Positions 44,386 to 53,413 of a stretch of 64,000 bases of DNA are shown one piece after another. Each line of letters begins with the position of its first letter. The stretch's first letter is position 1. Origin of the DNA: Arthrobacter sp. StoSoilB5 (GTDB lineage: Bacteria; Actinomycetota; Actinomycetes; Actinomycetales; Micrococcaceae); the NCBI RefSeq assembly GCF_019977235.1, contig NZ_AP024646.1, positions 992,001 through 1,056,000 on the forward strand. The letters are read 5' to 3'. The notes under the pieces were generated by a model, which did no database searches, was not told where the DNA came from, and saw only the letters and a list, made by a program, of their open reading frames with translations. Both the position numbers and the translations under genes were made by a program.

Positions 44386-44790
44386 ATGCCACTTGTAAGA
44401 ATCGACGTCAACCAAGGCCACTCGGCGGAAGAGCTGGAAGCTATCAGCCGCACGATCCATCGGGCGATCGTGTCTGAGTATGAAATCCCGGAGCGCGACT
44501 ACTTCCACATACTCACCGAACACCCGCAGGGTCAGATCGTGGCCCAGGATGCCGGGTTGGGCTTTGAGCGGAGCTCCGGGGTGGTCATGATCCAGATCTT
44601 CACCCAGGCCGGCCGCACCCAGATGGCCAAGAGTTCTCTCTTCGAAGCGATTGCCGGAGGGCTCGGCGAGCTTGGAATCAAAGGAGAGGACGTCTTCATT
44701 GGCTACGTGGAGAACTCGCCTGGCGACTGGTCCTTCGGCTTTGGGCGCAGTCAATACGTCAGTGGAGAATTGGCCATTCCGCGCAGGTAG
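44386..44790 (+). CDS. Tautomerase-superfamily protein
   Basis: A 134-residue tautomerase beginning MPLVRIDVNQGHSAEELE, so Pro1 (catalytic base after Met removal) is present. The core VMIQIFTQAGRTQMAKSSLF and VFIGYVENSPGDWSFGFGR fit the longer tautomerase subgroup rather than the 62-residue 4-oxalocrotonate type. The ATG at 44386 is required to give Pro1. An operator-like site shared with the inositol genes lies in its promoter, which suggests a role in handling keto-enol intermediates of that pathway (inference). Confidence 0.88.
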   Translation: MPLVRIDVNQGHSAEELEAISRTIHRAIVSEYEIPERDYFHILTEHPQGQIVAQDAGLGFERSSGVVMIQIFTQAGRTQMAKSSLFEAIAGGLGELGIKGEDVFIGYVENSPGDWSFGFGRSQYVSGELAIPRR

Positions 44791-44816
44791 ATCCAGTCGG
44801 TGTCATGTTGTAAATA

Positions 44817-44860
44817 TGTCAGTACAAACCTTTGACAGGACATGAAAACTGGTGCAAAGT
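44817..44860 (+). promoter_or_regulatory. iolC promoter with two operator-like sites
   Basis: TGTCAGTACA (44817-44826) and TGACAGGACA (44833-44842) are spaced 16 bases start to start. TTGACA (44832-44837) forms a -35 box inside the second site; CAAAGT lies 17 bases downstream as a weak -10. Binding of a repressor here would block RNA polymerase. Confidence 0.68.
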
Positions 44861-44952
44861 AGTCATGTGGCCCCGCTCACTGAGGGGTGGCAAGGCATTG
44901 GGGCCCAGCGCTCAAAGGTTCAGAGTTCACAAGAGAAAGGTCAACGATCACC

Positions 44953-45987
44953 GTGACCCACGAACTGCTTACGATCGGGCGCATCAGCGTTGATATCTAC
45001 CCGAACGACATCGGAGTGGACCTGGAGGACGTGACGTCCTTCGGCAAATACCTGGGAGGCTCGCCCTCCAACGTGGCCGTCGCTGCAGCACGCCACGGCC
45101 GCCGCACGGGAGTCATTACCCGCACCGGCGACGACGCGTTCGGAAACTACCTGCACCGGGAACTGCACAAGTTCAACGTTGACGATTCGTTTGTCTCCCC
45201 GGTCCAGGAGTACCCGACCGCAGTGACCTTCTGTGCCATCAAGCCACCGGAAGATTTCCCGCTCTACTTCTACGGCCGTTTCCCCACGGCCCCGGACCTG
45301 CAGATCAAAGCAGAAGAACTGGACCTGGACGCGATCCGGGATGCCGGCATCTTTTGGTCCACGGTGACCGGCCTCTGCCAGGAACCCAGCCGCAGCGCGC
45401 ACCTCACCGCTCACGAATCCCGGCCGCGGACTGGCCTCAAGGAAGGTCAGTTCACCATCCTGGACCTCGACTACCGCCCCATGTTCTGGTCCTCGGAAGA
45501 GGAAGCCCGTGCAGAAGTTGCCAAGATCCTCCCGCACGTCACAGTCGCGATCGGCAACGACAAGGAATGCGCGGTAGCAGTAGGGGAGGGGACGCCAGAC
45601 GAACAGGCAGACCGCCTGCTGGCAGCCGGCGTCGAGATCGCCGTCGTGAAGCTTGGTCCGGAAGGCGTCATGGCCAAGACCCGCACCGAGCGCGTCGTTT
45701 CGGCTCCCGTCCCGGTTGAAACCGTCAACGGCCTGGGTGCCGGCGATTCCTTTGGCGGCGCTTTCTGCCACGGCTTGTTGTCCGGTTGGCCGCTGTCCCA
45801 GGTGCTGGACTACGCAAACGCTTCGGGTGCCATCGTCGCCTCGCGCCTTTCTTGCGCGGACGCGATGCCGACGCCGGATGAGGTCACCTCGCTGCTCGCG
45901 GAACGCGGCCGGCCCGTCCCGGGAGCTTCCTCCGTTGCGGCCTCAGCGCCGGCAGCACCTACGTTCGCAGAAGGAGCAGTCCGTTGA
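44953..45987 (+). CDS. iolC: 5-dehydro-2-deoxygluconokinase
   Basis: A 344-residue PfkB-family sugar kinase that phosphorylates 2-deoxy-5-keto-gluconate in inositol breakdown. The N-terminal motif LLTIGRISVDIYPNDIG, the GGSPSNVAVAAARHG box and the PfkB signature VNGLGAGDSFGGAFCHG with catalytic Asp are visible. The GTG at 44953 is chosen; the frame is open earlier, but that part lacks homology. Its TGA overlaps the next TTG. The Ala-rich tail (SSVAASAPAAPTF) is an addition. Confidence 0.95.
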   Translation: MTHELLTIGRISVDIYPNDIGVDLEDVTSFGKYLGGSPSNVAVAAARHGRRTGVITRTGDDAFGNYLHRELHKFNVDDSFVSPVQEYPTAVTFCAIKPPEDFPLYFYGRFPTAPDLQIKAEELDLDAIRDAGIFWSTVTGLCQEPSRSAHLTAHESRPRTGLKEGQFTILDLDYRPMFWSSEEEARAEVAKILPHVTVAIGNDKECAVAVGEGTPDEQADRLLAAGVEIAVVKLGPEGVMAKTRTERVVSAPVPVETVNGLGAGDSFGGAFCHGLLSGWPLSQVLDYANASGAIVASRLSCADAMPTPDEVTSLLAERGRPVPGASSVAASAPAAPTFAEGAVR

Positions 45988-46943
45988 GCCTGAACGATGA
46001 TCCCCGCCGTTATGAGCACTTGAGCCGCATCCGGCTCGAGGACCCCGAGGCCGTCGCTCGCGCGGCCGCCACCCGGCGTCGCCATCCAGGTTTGAAGCAC
46101 GGCGTCCAGAATTTCATCGTTGCGGCAGACCACCCTGCCCGTGGCGCCCTGTCGGTCGGTGCTGAGCCGATGGCGATGGCCGATCGCCGCGACCTTCTGG
46201 ACCGGCTGCAAATCGCCCTCGCCAATCCCGCGGTGGATGGCATCCTCGCCTCACCGGACATCATGGACGATCTCCTGCTGCTCGGCGCTTTGGACGGCAA
46301 ACTCATCTTCGGTTCCATGAACCGCGGTGGCCTCGCCGGCCTGGTCAATGAGTTCGATGACCGTTTCACCGGCCACACAGCAGCCGCATTGGAGGCACTC
46401 GGCGCTGATGGAGGCAAGATGCTCACGCGTATTTGCCTGGGCGACCCGGACACGGTGGCCACTCTTGAGGCAACCGCCAAGGCCATCGATTCATTGGCTG
46501 AGCGCAAGCTCATCGCCATGGTGGAGCCGTTCTTGTCTGTGCGGGACGCCCATGGCAAAGTCCGCAACGACCTCCGCGCGGACGCTGTCATCAAGTCTGT
46601 TGGCATCGCCGAGGGCCTTGGTTCCACCAGCGCCTACACCTGGATGAAACTGCCGGTGGTGGCGGACATGGAGCGAGTCATGGCTTCAACTACGCTTCCC
46701 ACGGTGCTCTTGGGAGGTGACCCTGACGGCTCCCAGGACGAGGTCTTCGCGAGTTGGCAGGCTGCCCTCGCGCTCCCCGGCGTCCGCGGCCTCACAGTTG
46801 GCAGGACGCTTCTTTACCCGCACGACGGCGATGTGGCAGGTGCCGTAGCCACCGCCGCCTCGCTGCTGAACAGCACTGAGCCCCTGACGGCTGCTGCCGA
46901 GCAAACCTCGTCAGACCGTATTCCAGTAAAAGTATCGGAGTAG
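45984..46943 (+). CDS. Cgl0158-family aldolase-like protein
   Basis: A 319-residue (beta/alpha)8-barrel protein of the family seen second in actinobacterial iol clusters. QNFIVAADHPARGAL, DGILASPDIMDDLL and FLSVRDAHGKVRNDL resemble DeoC/LacD-type aldolases. By position it takes the place of IolJ, cleaving 2-deoxy-5-keto-gluconate-6-phosphate to malonate semialdehyde and DHAP. TTG start overlaps the iolC stop by four bases. The enzymatic role is inferred from cluster position. Confidence 0.85.
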   Translation: MSLNDDPRRYEHLSRIRLEDPEAVARAAATRRRHPGLKHGVQNFIVAADHPARGALSVGAEPMAMADRRDLLDRLQIALANPAVDGILASPDIMDDLLLLGALDGKLIFGSMNRGGLAGLVNEFDDRFTGHTAAALEALGADGGKMLTRICLGDPDTVATLEATAKAIDSLAERKLIAMVEPFLSVRDAHGKVRNDLRADAVIKSVGIAEGLGSTSAYTWMKLPVVADMERVMASTTLPTVLLGGDPDGSQDEVFASWQAALALPGVRGLTVGRTLLYPHDGDVAGAVATAASLLNSTEPLTAAAEQTSSDRIPVKVSE

Positions 46944-46950
46944 CCCCGCT

Positions 46951-48909
46951 ATGCGGACCACAACAGGAACAGCAACCAGTCGGATGACCGTGGCGCAGGC
47001 CGTGGTCGAGTTTCTTTCCAAGCAGTACACCGTGGATTCCATCGACGGCCACGAGTACCGTGAGCGCCTGATCCCGGGCATGTTCGGTATCTTCGGGCAC
47101 GGCAACGTTGCTGGCGTTGGCCAGGCGCTGAAGCAGTACCAGGCCGCGGACCCCAGCATCATGCCGTACTACCAGGGCCGCAACGAACAAGCCCAGGCAC
47201 ACCAGGCCGTTGGCTACGCACGGCACACGCGTCGCCGCCAGACGTTCGCGATCAGCACGTCCATCGGTCCGGGTTCCTCGAACCTGCTGACTGGTGCGGC
47301 GTTGGCCACCACCAACCGTCTGCCCGTGCTGTTGCTGCCGAGCGACACGTTCGCCACCCGCGCGGCGGATCCTGTGCTGCAGCAGTTGGAGCTGCCGTAC
47401 GCGTACGACATCACGGTCAACGATGCCTTCCGTCCGCTGTCCAAGTTCTTTGACCGTGTGTCCCGGCCGGAGCAGTTGTTCTCCGCGTTCCACCACGGCC
47501 TGCGGGTCCTGACGGACCCTGCCGAGACCGGGGCGGTGACCATCTCCCTGCCGCAGGATGTACAGGCCGAGGCTTTTGACGTTCCCGAAGAATTCCTCGC
47601 AGAGCGCGAATGGAGGATCCGCCGTCCCGAGGCCGAGGACGATGACATCCGCCGTGCCGTCGAGGCTATCCGGGCGGCAAAGCGTCCGCTGATCATCGCT
47701 GGCGGCGGCGTCCTCTACGCCTACGCCAACGATGAACTCGCGAAGTTCGCTGAGCTGACGGGCATTCCCGTGGGCAATACGCAGGCGGGCGTCGGCGTCC
47801 TGCCGTGGGACCACAAATTCTCCCTGGGCGCCATCGGTTCAACCGGCACGACGGCGGCCAACGCCATCGCTGCCGAGGCGGACCTCATCATCGGCATTGG
47901 CACGCGCTACGAAGACTTCACCACCGCGTCCCGGACGGCGTTCCAGAACCCGGACGTGAAGTTCGTGAACATCAACGTCGCTCCGATCGATGCGTACAAG
48001 CACGGCACCACACTGCCGATCGTCGCTGACGCCCGGAAGGCACTGGCGAAGCTGAACCAGGCGCTCGGCGGCTACCGCGTGGGTGCTGACCTGGAAGAGA
48101 AGGTCGCAGCCGAGAAGAAGCGCTGGAACGCGATCGTGGACGAGGCCTTCGACACCCGGTACACGCCGCTGCCCGCGCAGAACGAGATCATCGGCGCCAC
48201 GAACAAGGCCATGGACGACCAGGATGTTGTCATCTGCGCCGCGGGCTCCCTCCCGGGTGACCTGCACAAGATGTGGCGCGTCCGCGACCCGTTTGGCTAC
48301 CACGTGGAATACGCGTACTCCTGCATGGGCTACGAGATTCCCGGTGGCTTGGGCGTGAAGCGCGCAGCTCTGGCCGAAGCCGCTGCCGGTGGTCCCAACC
48401 GGGATGTCGTGGTCATGGTGGGGGATGGCTCCTACCTGATGATGCACACCGAACTGGTCACCGCCGTCGCCGAACGCATCAAGTTGATCGTGGTCCTGAT
48501 CCAGAACCACGGCTACGCCTCCATTGGTTCGCTGTCCGAGTCGCTCGGTTCGCAGCGTTTCGGGACACAGTACCGCGTCCTGGACAAGGAACAGCACAGT
48601 TTCGACGCCGGTGAGCACCTGCCGATCGATCTTGCCACCAATGCCGAGTCACTCGGCGCGAAGGTCATCCGGATCGAACCGGGCGAGAACGTCATCGAGG
48701 CCCTCGGCGCCGCGGTCAAGGAAGCCAAGGCGGCCCCGGAAACCGGCCCGATCGTCATCCACGTCGAGTCCGATCCTCTGCTCGACGCGCCCAGCTCCGA
48801 GTCCTGGTGGGACGTCCCCGTCTCCCAGGTCGCCGAACTGGAATCCACCCAGCAGGCCTACAAGACCTACACGCAGCACAAGAACCGCCAGCGCAAGCTG
48901 CTCGGCTAA
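46951..48909 (+). CDS. iolD: 3D-(3,5/4)-trihydroxycyclohexane-1,2-dione hydrolase
   Basis: A 652-residue thiamine-diphosphate enzyme that opens the inositol ring. The ThDP glutamate lies in the N-terminal region (YYQGRNEQAQAHQAVGYA); the C-terminal cofactor motif is GDGSYLMMHTEL with NHGYASIGSLSESLG. Length matches IolD. Begins seven bases after the preceding gene, with GGAG ten bases from the start. Confidence 0.96.
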   Translation: MRTTTGTATSRMTVAQAVVEFLSKQYTVDSIDGHEYRERLIPGMFGIFGHGNVAGVGQALKQYQAADPSIMPYYQGRNEQAQAHQAVGYARHTRRRQTFAISTSIGPGSSNLLTGAALATTNRLPVLLLPSDTFATRAADPVLQQLELPYAYDITVNDAFRPLSKFFDRVSRPEQLFSAFHHGLRVLTDPAETGAVTISLPQDVQAEAFDVPEEFLAEREWRIRRPEAEDDDIRRAVEAIRAAKRPLIIAGGGVLYAYANDELAKFAELTGIPVGNTQAGVGVLPWDHKFSLGAIGSTGTTAANAIAAEADLIIGIGTRYEDFTTASRTAFQNPDVKFVNINVAPIDAYKHGTTLPIVADARKALAKLNQALGGYRVGADLEEKVAAEKKRWNAIVDEAFDTRYTPLPAQNEIIGATNKAMDDQDVVICAAGSLPGDLHKMWRVRDPFGYHVEYAYSCMGYEIPGGLGVKRAALAEAAAGGPNRDVVVMVGDGSYLMMHTELVTAVAERIKLIVVLIQNHGYASIGSLSESLGSQRFGTQYRVLDKEQHSFDAGEHLPIDLATNAESLGAKVIRIEPGENVIEALGAAVKEAKAAPETGPIVIHVESDPLLDAPSSESWWDVPVSQVAELESTQQAYKTYTQHKNRQRKLLG

Positions 48910-48942
48910 TTTCCCTCAAGCTACCGACAAGGAAGTCAACAC

Positions 48943-50454
48943 ATGTCGACGACGACCACTCTGACCACAATTAACCACTTCATCAACGGCGCCGAAACGT
49001 CCGGTGAAGGTGACCGGACCCAGCCCGTCTACAACCCCGCAACCGGGCAGGTCACGGCTGAGCTGCGCCTGGCCAACGAAGCCGATCTGGACGCCACGGT
49101 CGCGGCGGCGAAGAGGGCCGCGGAGTCCTGGGGTGACATTTCCCTGGCCAAGCGCACCGCGGTGCTGTTCAAGTTCCGCGAACTCGTCGCCGCGCACGTG
49201 GACGAACTCGCCGAGCTGATCACGGCCGAGCACGGCAAGGTCCTCTCGGACGCGAAGGGCGAGATCGGCCGCGGCCTGGAAGTCATCGAGTTCGCCTGCG
49301 GCATCCCGCAGCTGCTCAAGGGCGACTATTCGGACCAGGTCTCCACCGGTATCGATGTCTTCTCCTTCCGCGAACCCCTGGGCGTCGTCGCCGGCATCAC
49401 GCCGTTCAACTTCCCTGTCATGGTGCCGCTGTGGATGGCCCCGATGGCGATCGCCACCGGAAACGCGTTCATCCTCAAGCCCTCCGAACGGGACCCGTCC
49501 GCGCCGATGCTGCTGGCCAAGCTGTGGAAGCAGGCCGGCCTGCCCGATGGTGTGTTCCAGGTCCTGCACGGCGGCAAGGAAACCGTTGACGGGCTCCTGA
49601 CCCACCCGGACGTGGACGGCATTAGTTTTGTTGGGTCCACCCCGATCGCCCAGTACGTCCACGAGACCGCCACCCGGCACGGCAAAAGGGTCCAGGCCCT
49701 GGGCGGGGCGAAGAACCACGCGATCGTGATGCCCGACGCCGACCTGGACAACGCCGCGGACCACCTCGCGGCCGCCGCGTTCGGTTCCGCCGGGGAACGC
49801 TGCATGGCCATCTCCGTCGCCGTCGCCGTCGGGGACGCCGCGGAGTTGATCGTGAAAAAAGTTCAAGAACGCGCCCTGGCCGTGAAAGTCGCCAACGGCA
49901 CCGAACCCGACGCCGAAATGGGCCCGGTCATCACCCCGGCCTCCAAGGAACGCATCCTGCGGATCGTTACCGAAGCCGAAACCGCCGGCGCGGCCATGGT
50001 CGTGGACGGCCGCGATCTCGTGGTCCCCGGCCACGAAGACGGGTTCTGGGTCGGCCCCACCGTGATCGACCACGTGGGCACCGAAATGAGCGCCTACACC
50101 GAGGAAATCTTCGGCCCCGTCCTGGTCGTGGTCCGCGTCGCCGACCTCGAAGAAGGCATCGCGCTGATCAACGCCAACCCCTACGGCAACGGCACCGCGA
50201 TCTTCACCTCCAACGGCGCCGCAGCAAGGAAGTTCCAGCGCTCCGTGACCGTGGGCATGGTGGGCATTAACGTGCCCCTGCCCGTCCCGGTCGCCTACCA
50301 CTCCTTCGGCGGCTGGAAGAACTCCCTCTTCGGCGACAAACACATCTACGGCCCCGAAGGCGTCTCCTTCTACACCCGCGGCAAAGTCATCACCTCCCGC
50401 TGGCCAGAACCCACCCACGCCTCCGGCGCCTCCTACAACTTCCCCTCCAACTAA
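48943..50454 (+). CDS. iolA: Methylmalonate/malonate-semialdehyde dehydrogenase (CoA-acylating)
   Basis: A 503-residue aldehyde dehydrogenase of the MmsA/IolA type. NAD-binding GFVGSTPIAQYV-like segment (SFVGSTPIAQYVHE) and catalytic Cys in FGSAGERCMAISVAV; the GKVLSDAKGEIGRGLE and SFGGWKNSLFGD motifs are typical. It converts malonate semialdehyde to acetyl-CoA. Codon use in its last 700 bases is extremely C/G-biased compared with neighbours. Confidence 0.96.
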   Translation: MSTTTTLTTINHFINGAETSGEGDRTQPVYNPATGQVTAELRLANEADLDATVAAAKRAAESWGDISLAKRTAVLFKFRELVAAHVDELAELITAEHGKVLSDAKGEIGRGLEVIEFACGIPQLLKGDYSDQVSTGIDVFSFREPLGVVAGITPFNFPVMVPLWMAPMAIATGNAFILKPSERDPSAPMLLAKLWKQAGLPDGVFQVLHGGKETVDGLLTHPDVDGISFVGSTPIAQYVHETATRHGKRVQALGGAKNHAIVMPDADLDNAADHLAAAAFGSAGERCMAISVAVAVGDAAELIVKKVQERALAVKVANGTEPDAEMGPVITPASKERILRIVTEAETAGAAMVVDGRDLVVPGHEDGFWVGPTVIDHVGTEMSAYTEEIFGPVLVVVRVADLEEGIALINANPYGNGTAIFTSNGAAARKFQRSVTVGMVGINVPLPVPVAYHSFGGWKNSLFGDKHIYGPEGVSFYTRGKVITSRWPEPTHASGASYNFPSN

Positions 50455-50484
50455 CAGCCCTCCCCGAAGAAAGACACCGCTGTC

Positions 50485-51402
50485 ATGACTGATGTCGAGA
50501 ACAAGCTCATCATTGGCACCGCCCCGGACTCCTGGGGTGTGTGGTTCGCCGATGACCCCCAGCAGACTCCGTGGGAACGGTTCCTGGATGAGGTTGCTGA
50601 ATCCGGCTACAAATGGATCGAACTGGGTCCCTACGGCTACCTGCCGAACGATCCCACCCGTTTGGCAGAAGAGCTCAAGCAGCGCGACCTCCAGGTCACT
50701 GCCGGCACGGTCTTCACGGCGTTCCACCGCGGTGCCAAGCAGTACGACGAAGCGTGGGAGCCCGCACGCAAGGTTGCCGAACTCACTGCAGCCATGGGTG
50801 GCGAGCACATCGTGGTCATTCCCGCGATGTGGCGCGACGACGTCACTGGCGAGGCCGTGGAAAACGGCGAACTGACCGACGAGCAGTGGGCGGACCTCTT
50901 CGCCGGACACAACCGCATGGGCAAGGTCCTCCTCGAAGACTTCGGCCTGCACCAGCAGTTCCACTCACACGCCGACTCGCACGTCGGCGCGCAGAAGGAC
51001 ATCGAGACCCTGCTGGGTGCCACGGATCCCCAGTACTTGAGCCTTTGCCTGGACACCGGTCACGCGGAATACTGCGGCGCCTCCAGCCTGGAACTCATCA
51101 AGAACTACCCGGACCGCATCGGCTACCTGCACTTGAAGCAGATCAACCCGGAGGTCCTCGCCGAGGTCAACGAGAAAAACATGACCTGGGCAGCCGCCAA
51201 CCTCGCCGGCGTCATGACCGAGCCGCCGAACGGCCTCCCGGACCTGCGCGCCGTCATCGAAGCAGTTGAGGGCCTCAACCGGCCGATCTTCGGCATCGTG
51301 GAACAAGACATGTACCCGGTAGCGTTCGATGTGCCGATGCCCATCGCCAAGCGAACCCGGAACTACCTCCTTTCCTGCGGATCCCGCACACGGGTCCAGT
51401 AA
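50485..51402 (+). CDS. iolE: Myo-inosose-2 dehydratase
   Basis: A 305-residue xylose-isomerase-like barrel. TAPDSWGVWFADDPQQTPW near the start and metal-ligand residues in HSHADSHVG, LDTGHAEYCG and YLHLKQINPEV identify IolE, which dehydrates scyllo-inosose to the diketone used by IolD. ATG start with a GAAGAAAG ribosome site. Fifth gene of the iol operon. Confidence 0.93.
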   Translation: MTDVENKLIIGTAPDSWGVWFADDPQQTPWERFLDEVAESGYKWIELGPYGYLPNDPTRLAEELKQRDLQVTAGTVFTAFHRGAKQYDEAWEPARKVAELTAAMGGEHIVVIPAMWRDDVTGEAVENGELTDEQWADLFAGHNRMGKVLLEDFGLHQQFHSHADSHVGAQKDIETLLGATDPQYLSLCLDTGHAEYCGASSLELIKNYPDRIGYLHLKQINPEVLAEVNEKNMTWAAANLAGVMTEPPNGLPDLRAVIEAVEGLNRPIFGIVEQDMYPVAFDVPMPIAKRTRNYLLSCGSRTRVQ

Positions 51403-51432
51403 CAAAACCGAACCTCACAAAGGACAGAAACA

Positions 51433-52446
51433 GTGACAAAGACTCTCCGTGTCGCAGTCATCGGCGCAGGCCGCATGGGTGCGGACCACATCAAGCGGCT
51501 CAGCACGCGCATCCACGGCGCTGAAGTAGCCGCCGTCGTCGACGTCGACCTTGCCCGGGCGGAAGCCGCCATCGAGGGTATCGACGGCGCTGTGGCGCTG
51601 GCCAGTGCCGATGAGGCGCTCAACAACGGTGACGTCAACGCAGTGCTGATCGCCACCCCTGGTTTCCTGCACGAGGAAATCCTCTACAAGGCACTGGAGA
51701 AGGACTTCCCGATTCTCTGCGAGAAGCCGCTGACCCCTGACGCTGACAGTGCTTGGAAGGTTGTCCAGGCAGAGGTCGCATTGGGCCACCAGCGCATCCA
51801 GGTGGGTTTCATGCGACGCTTTGATGCCGAATACGCGGCGCTGGGTTCGATCATCCGCAACAGCGAATTGGGGGAGCTGTTGATGTTGCACCACCAGCAC
51901 CGCAACCCCACCACGCCGGAGGGCTTCACCAACGAGATGCTGATCAACGACTCCGTGGTTCACGAGTTCGACGCCATCCGCTACTTCACGGGTGAGGAAA
52001 TTACGTCAGTTCAGGTACGTCTGGGTAAGCCGACGCGCAACGCCCCGAATGGCCAGCACGACCCCCAGCATGTGCTGCTCGAGACCGAATCCGGCGTGTT
52101 GGCCGACGTCGAGATCTACGTCAACGCAAAGTTCGGCTACCAGGTTGCCACGCAGGCGTCCTTTGAGGACGGCATCGTGAGCATCGGCGGGGACAGCGGC
52201 CCTTACATCCAGTCGGCCGGCAAATGGGGCGGCAGCGTCACCCCGGGCTTCGAGGAGCGCTTCGGAGCAGCGTATGACGTCGAGGTGCAGGCTTGGGTGG
52301 ACGCCGCCCTCCGCGGCGAAATCGGCGGCCCCACCGCTTGGGACGGCTACGCCACGGCCGCTTGCTGCGAGGCTGGCGTCGAAGCTCAGAAGTCGGGCGA
52401 GAAGGTCAAGGTCCAGCTGAACACCAAGCCGGATCTCTACAAGTAG
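51433..52446 (+). CDS. iolG: Inositol 2-dehydrogenase
   Basis: A 337-residue Gfo/Idh/MocA dehydrogenase that makes inosose from myo-inositol. Nucleotide-binding VAVIGAGRMGADHI, catalytic Lys in CEKPLTP, and Asp/His in NDSVVHEFDAIRYFTG are present. GTG start with AAAGGA. The operon position next to iolE and iolH supports the call over other family members. Confidence 0.94.
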   Translation: MTKTLRVAVIGAGRMGADHIKRLSTRIHGAEVAAVVDVDLARAEAAIEGIDGAVALASADEALNNGDVNAVLIATPGFLHEEILYKALEKDFPILCEKPLTPDADSAWKVVQAEVALGHQRIQVGFMRRFDAEYAALGSIIRNSELGELLMLHHQHRNPTTPEGFTNEMLINDSVVHEFDAIRYFTGEEITSVQVRLGKPTRNAPNGQHDPQHVLLETESGVLADVEIYVNAKFGYQVATQASFEDGIVSIGGDSGPYIQSAGKWGGSVTPGFEERFGAAYDVEVQAWVDAALRGEIGGPTAWDGYATAACCEAGVEAQKSGEKVKVQLNTKPDLYK

Positions 52447-52455
52447 GGAACTCAG

Positions 52456-53328
52456 ATGAAGATTGCCCTTGATCCCACACCGTTCCATCACACGCACAGC
52501 CTTCTGGAGTTCCCGCGCGTTGCGGCCGATCTAGGCTACAAGTACCTGCAGATAACCCCGCATGCGGACCTCATCCCGTTCTTCAACCACCCCAAGGCCG
52601 ATGACGAGCTCGTGGGCAAGCTGAAAGCAGCGTGTAGGGATGCCGGCGTCGAGATCGCCTCCGTCCTGCCCGTGCTGCGTTGGTCGGGCCCGGACGAGGA
52701 CGCCCGCGAGGCTGCGGTCCGCTACTGGAAGCGCGCCATCCAGATCGCCGTGGACCTTGGCGTCCAGACCATGAACACAGAGTTCAGTGGGCGTCCGGAG
52801 AAGGCCGAGGAGTCCGAACGCGCGTTCTACCGCTCCATGGAGGAGCTCCTGCCGATCATTGAGCGCGAAGACATGGATGTGCTCATTGATCCCCATCCAG
52901 ACGACTTCGTGGAAGACGGCCTCGCAGCGCTGCGCGTGATCCGGGGCGTCAACTCCCCGAACATCGGCATGGTCTACGTTGCCTCACACACGTTCCACAT
53001 GGGCAACAAGCCGTTGGAGATCATGCGTGCAGCTGGCGACAAGCTGCGTTTGGTTCACGTGTCTGACACCATGAACCACCACGCCTCCCACGGCCTCCGG
53101 TACATCACCAACCCGCCCGGCAACGCTGTCCGCGTCCACCAGCACCTCAAAATCGGCGACGGCGATGTGAACTGGGACGAATTCTTCGGCGGCTTGAAGG
53201 AGATCGGCTTCCTGGACAAGGAGAACACGGTTATGGTCTCGTCGGTGTTCGCAGAGGACGAGAACGCCGAGGATGTTTCCCGCTACCAGCTCAAGACGAT
53301 GAACGACTACATCGCCGGGACAAAATAA
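52456..53328 (+). CDS. iolH: IolH-like sugar phosphate isomerase/epimerase
   Basis: A 290-residue TIM-barrel protein. MKIALDPTPFHHTHSLLEFP, MNTEFSGRPEKAEESE, LIDPHPDDFVEDG and LVHVSDTMNHHASHGLR are typical of IolH, a member of many iol operons whose step is still unclear. Starts nine bases after iolG; a strong terminator follows. Last gene of the iolC-to-iolH transcript. Confidence 0.9.
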   Translation: MKIALDPTPFHHTHSLLEFPRVAADLGYKYLQITPHADLIPFFNHPKADDELVGKLKAACRDAGVEIASVLPVLRWSGPDEDAREAAVRYWKRAIQIAVDLGVQTMNTEFSGRPEKAEESERAFYRSMEELLPIIEREDMDVLIDPHPDDFVEDGLAALRVIRGVNSPNIGMVYVASHTFHMGNKPLEIMRAAGDKLRLVHVSDTMNHHASHGLRYITNPPGNAVRVHQHLKIGDGDVNWDEFFGGLKEIGFLDKENTVMVSSVFAEDENAEDVSRYQLKTMNDYIAGTK

Positions 53329-53341
53329 GTAGTTTCCCTAA

Positions 53342-53380
53342 AGCCAAGGCCCCTAAGAACATTTCTTAGGGGCCTTGGCT
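53342..53380. terminator. Bidirectional terminator between iolH and iolB
   Basis: Perfect 18-bp stem (53342-53359 with 53363-53380) around a three-base loop. It serves the convergent iolH and iolB genes. Confidence 0.92.
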
Positions 53381-53413
53381 GTACACAAACTCGCTTGGTT
53401 GTGCTTCGGATAG

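Noticed and set aside
48916..50964. 682-codon open frame antisense to iolA/iolE
   Set aside because: Its length follows from the strong codon bias of iolA; composition is low-complexity Gly/Val/Asp/His with no domain.
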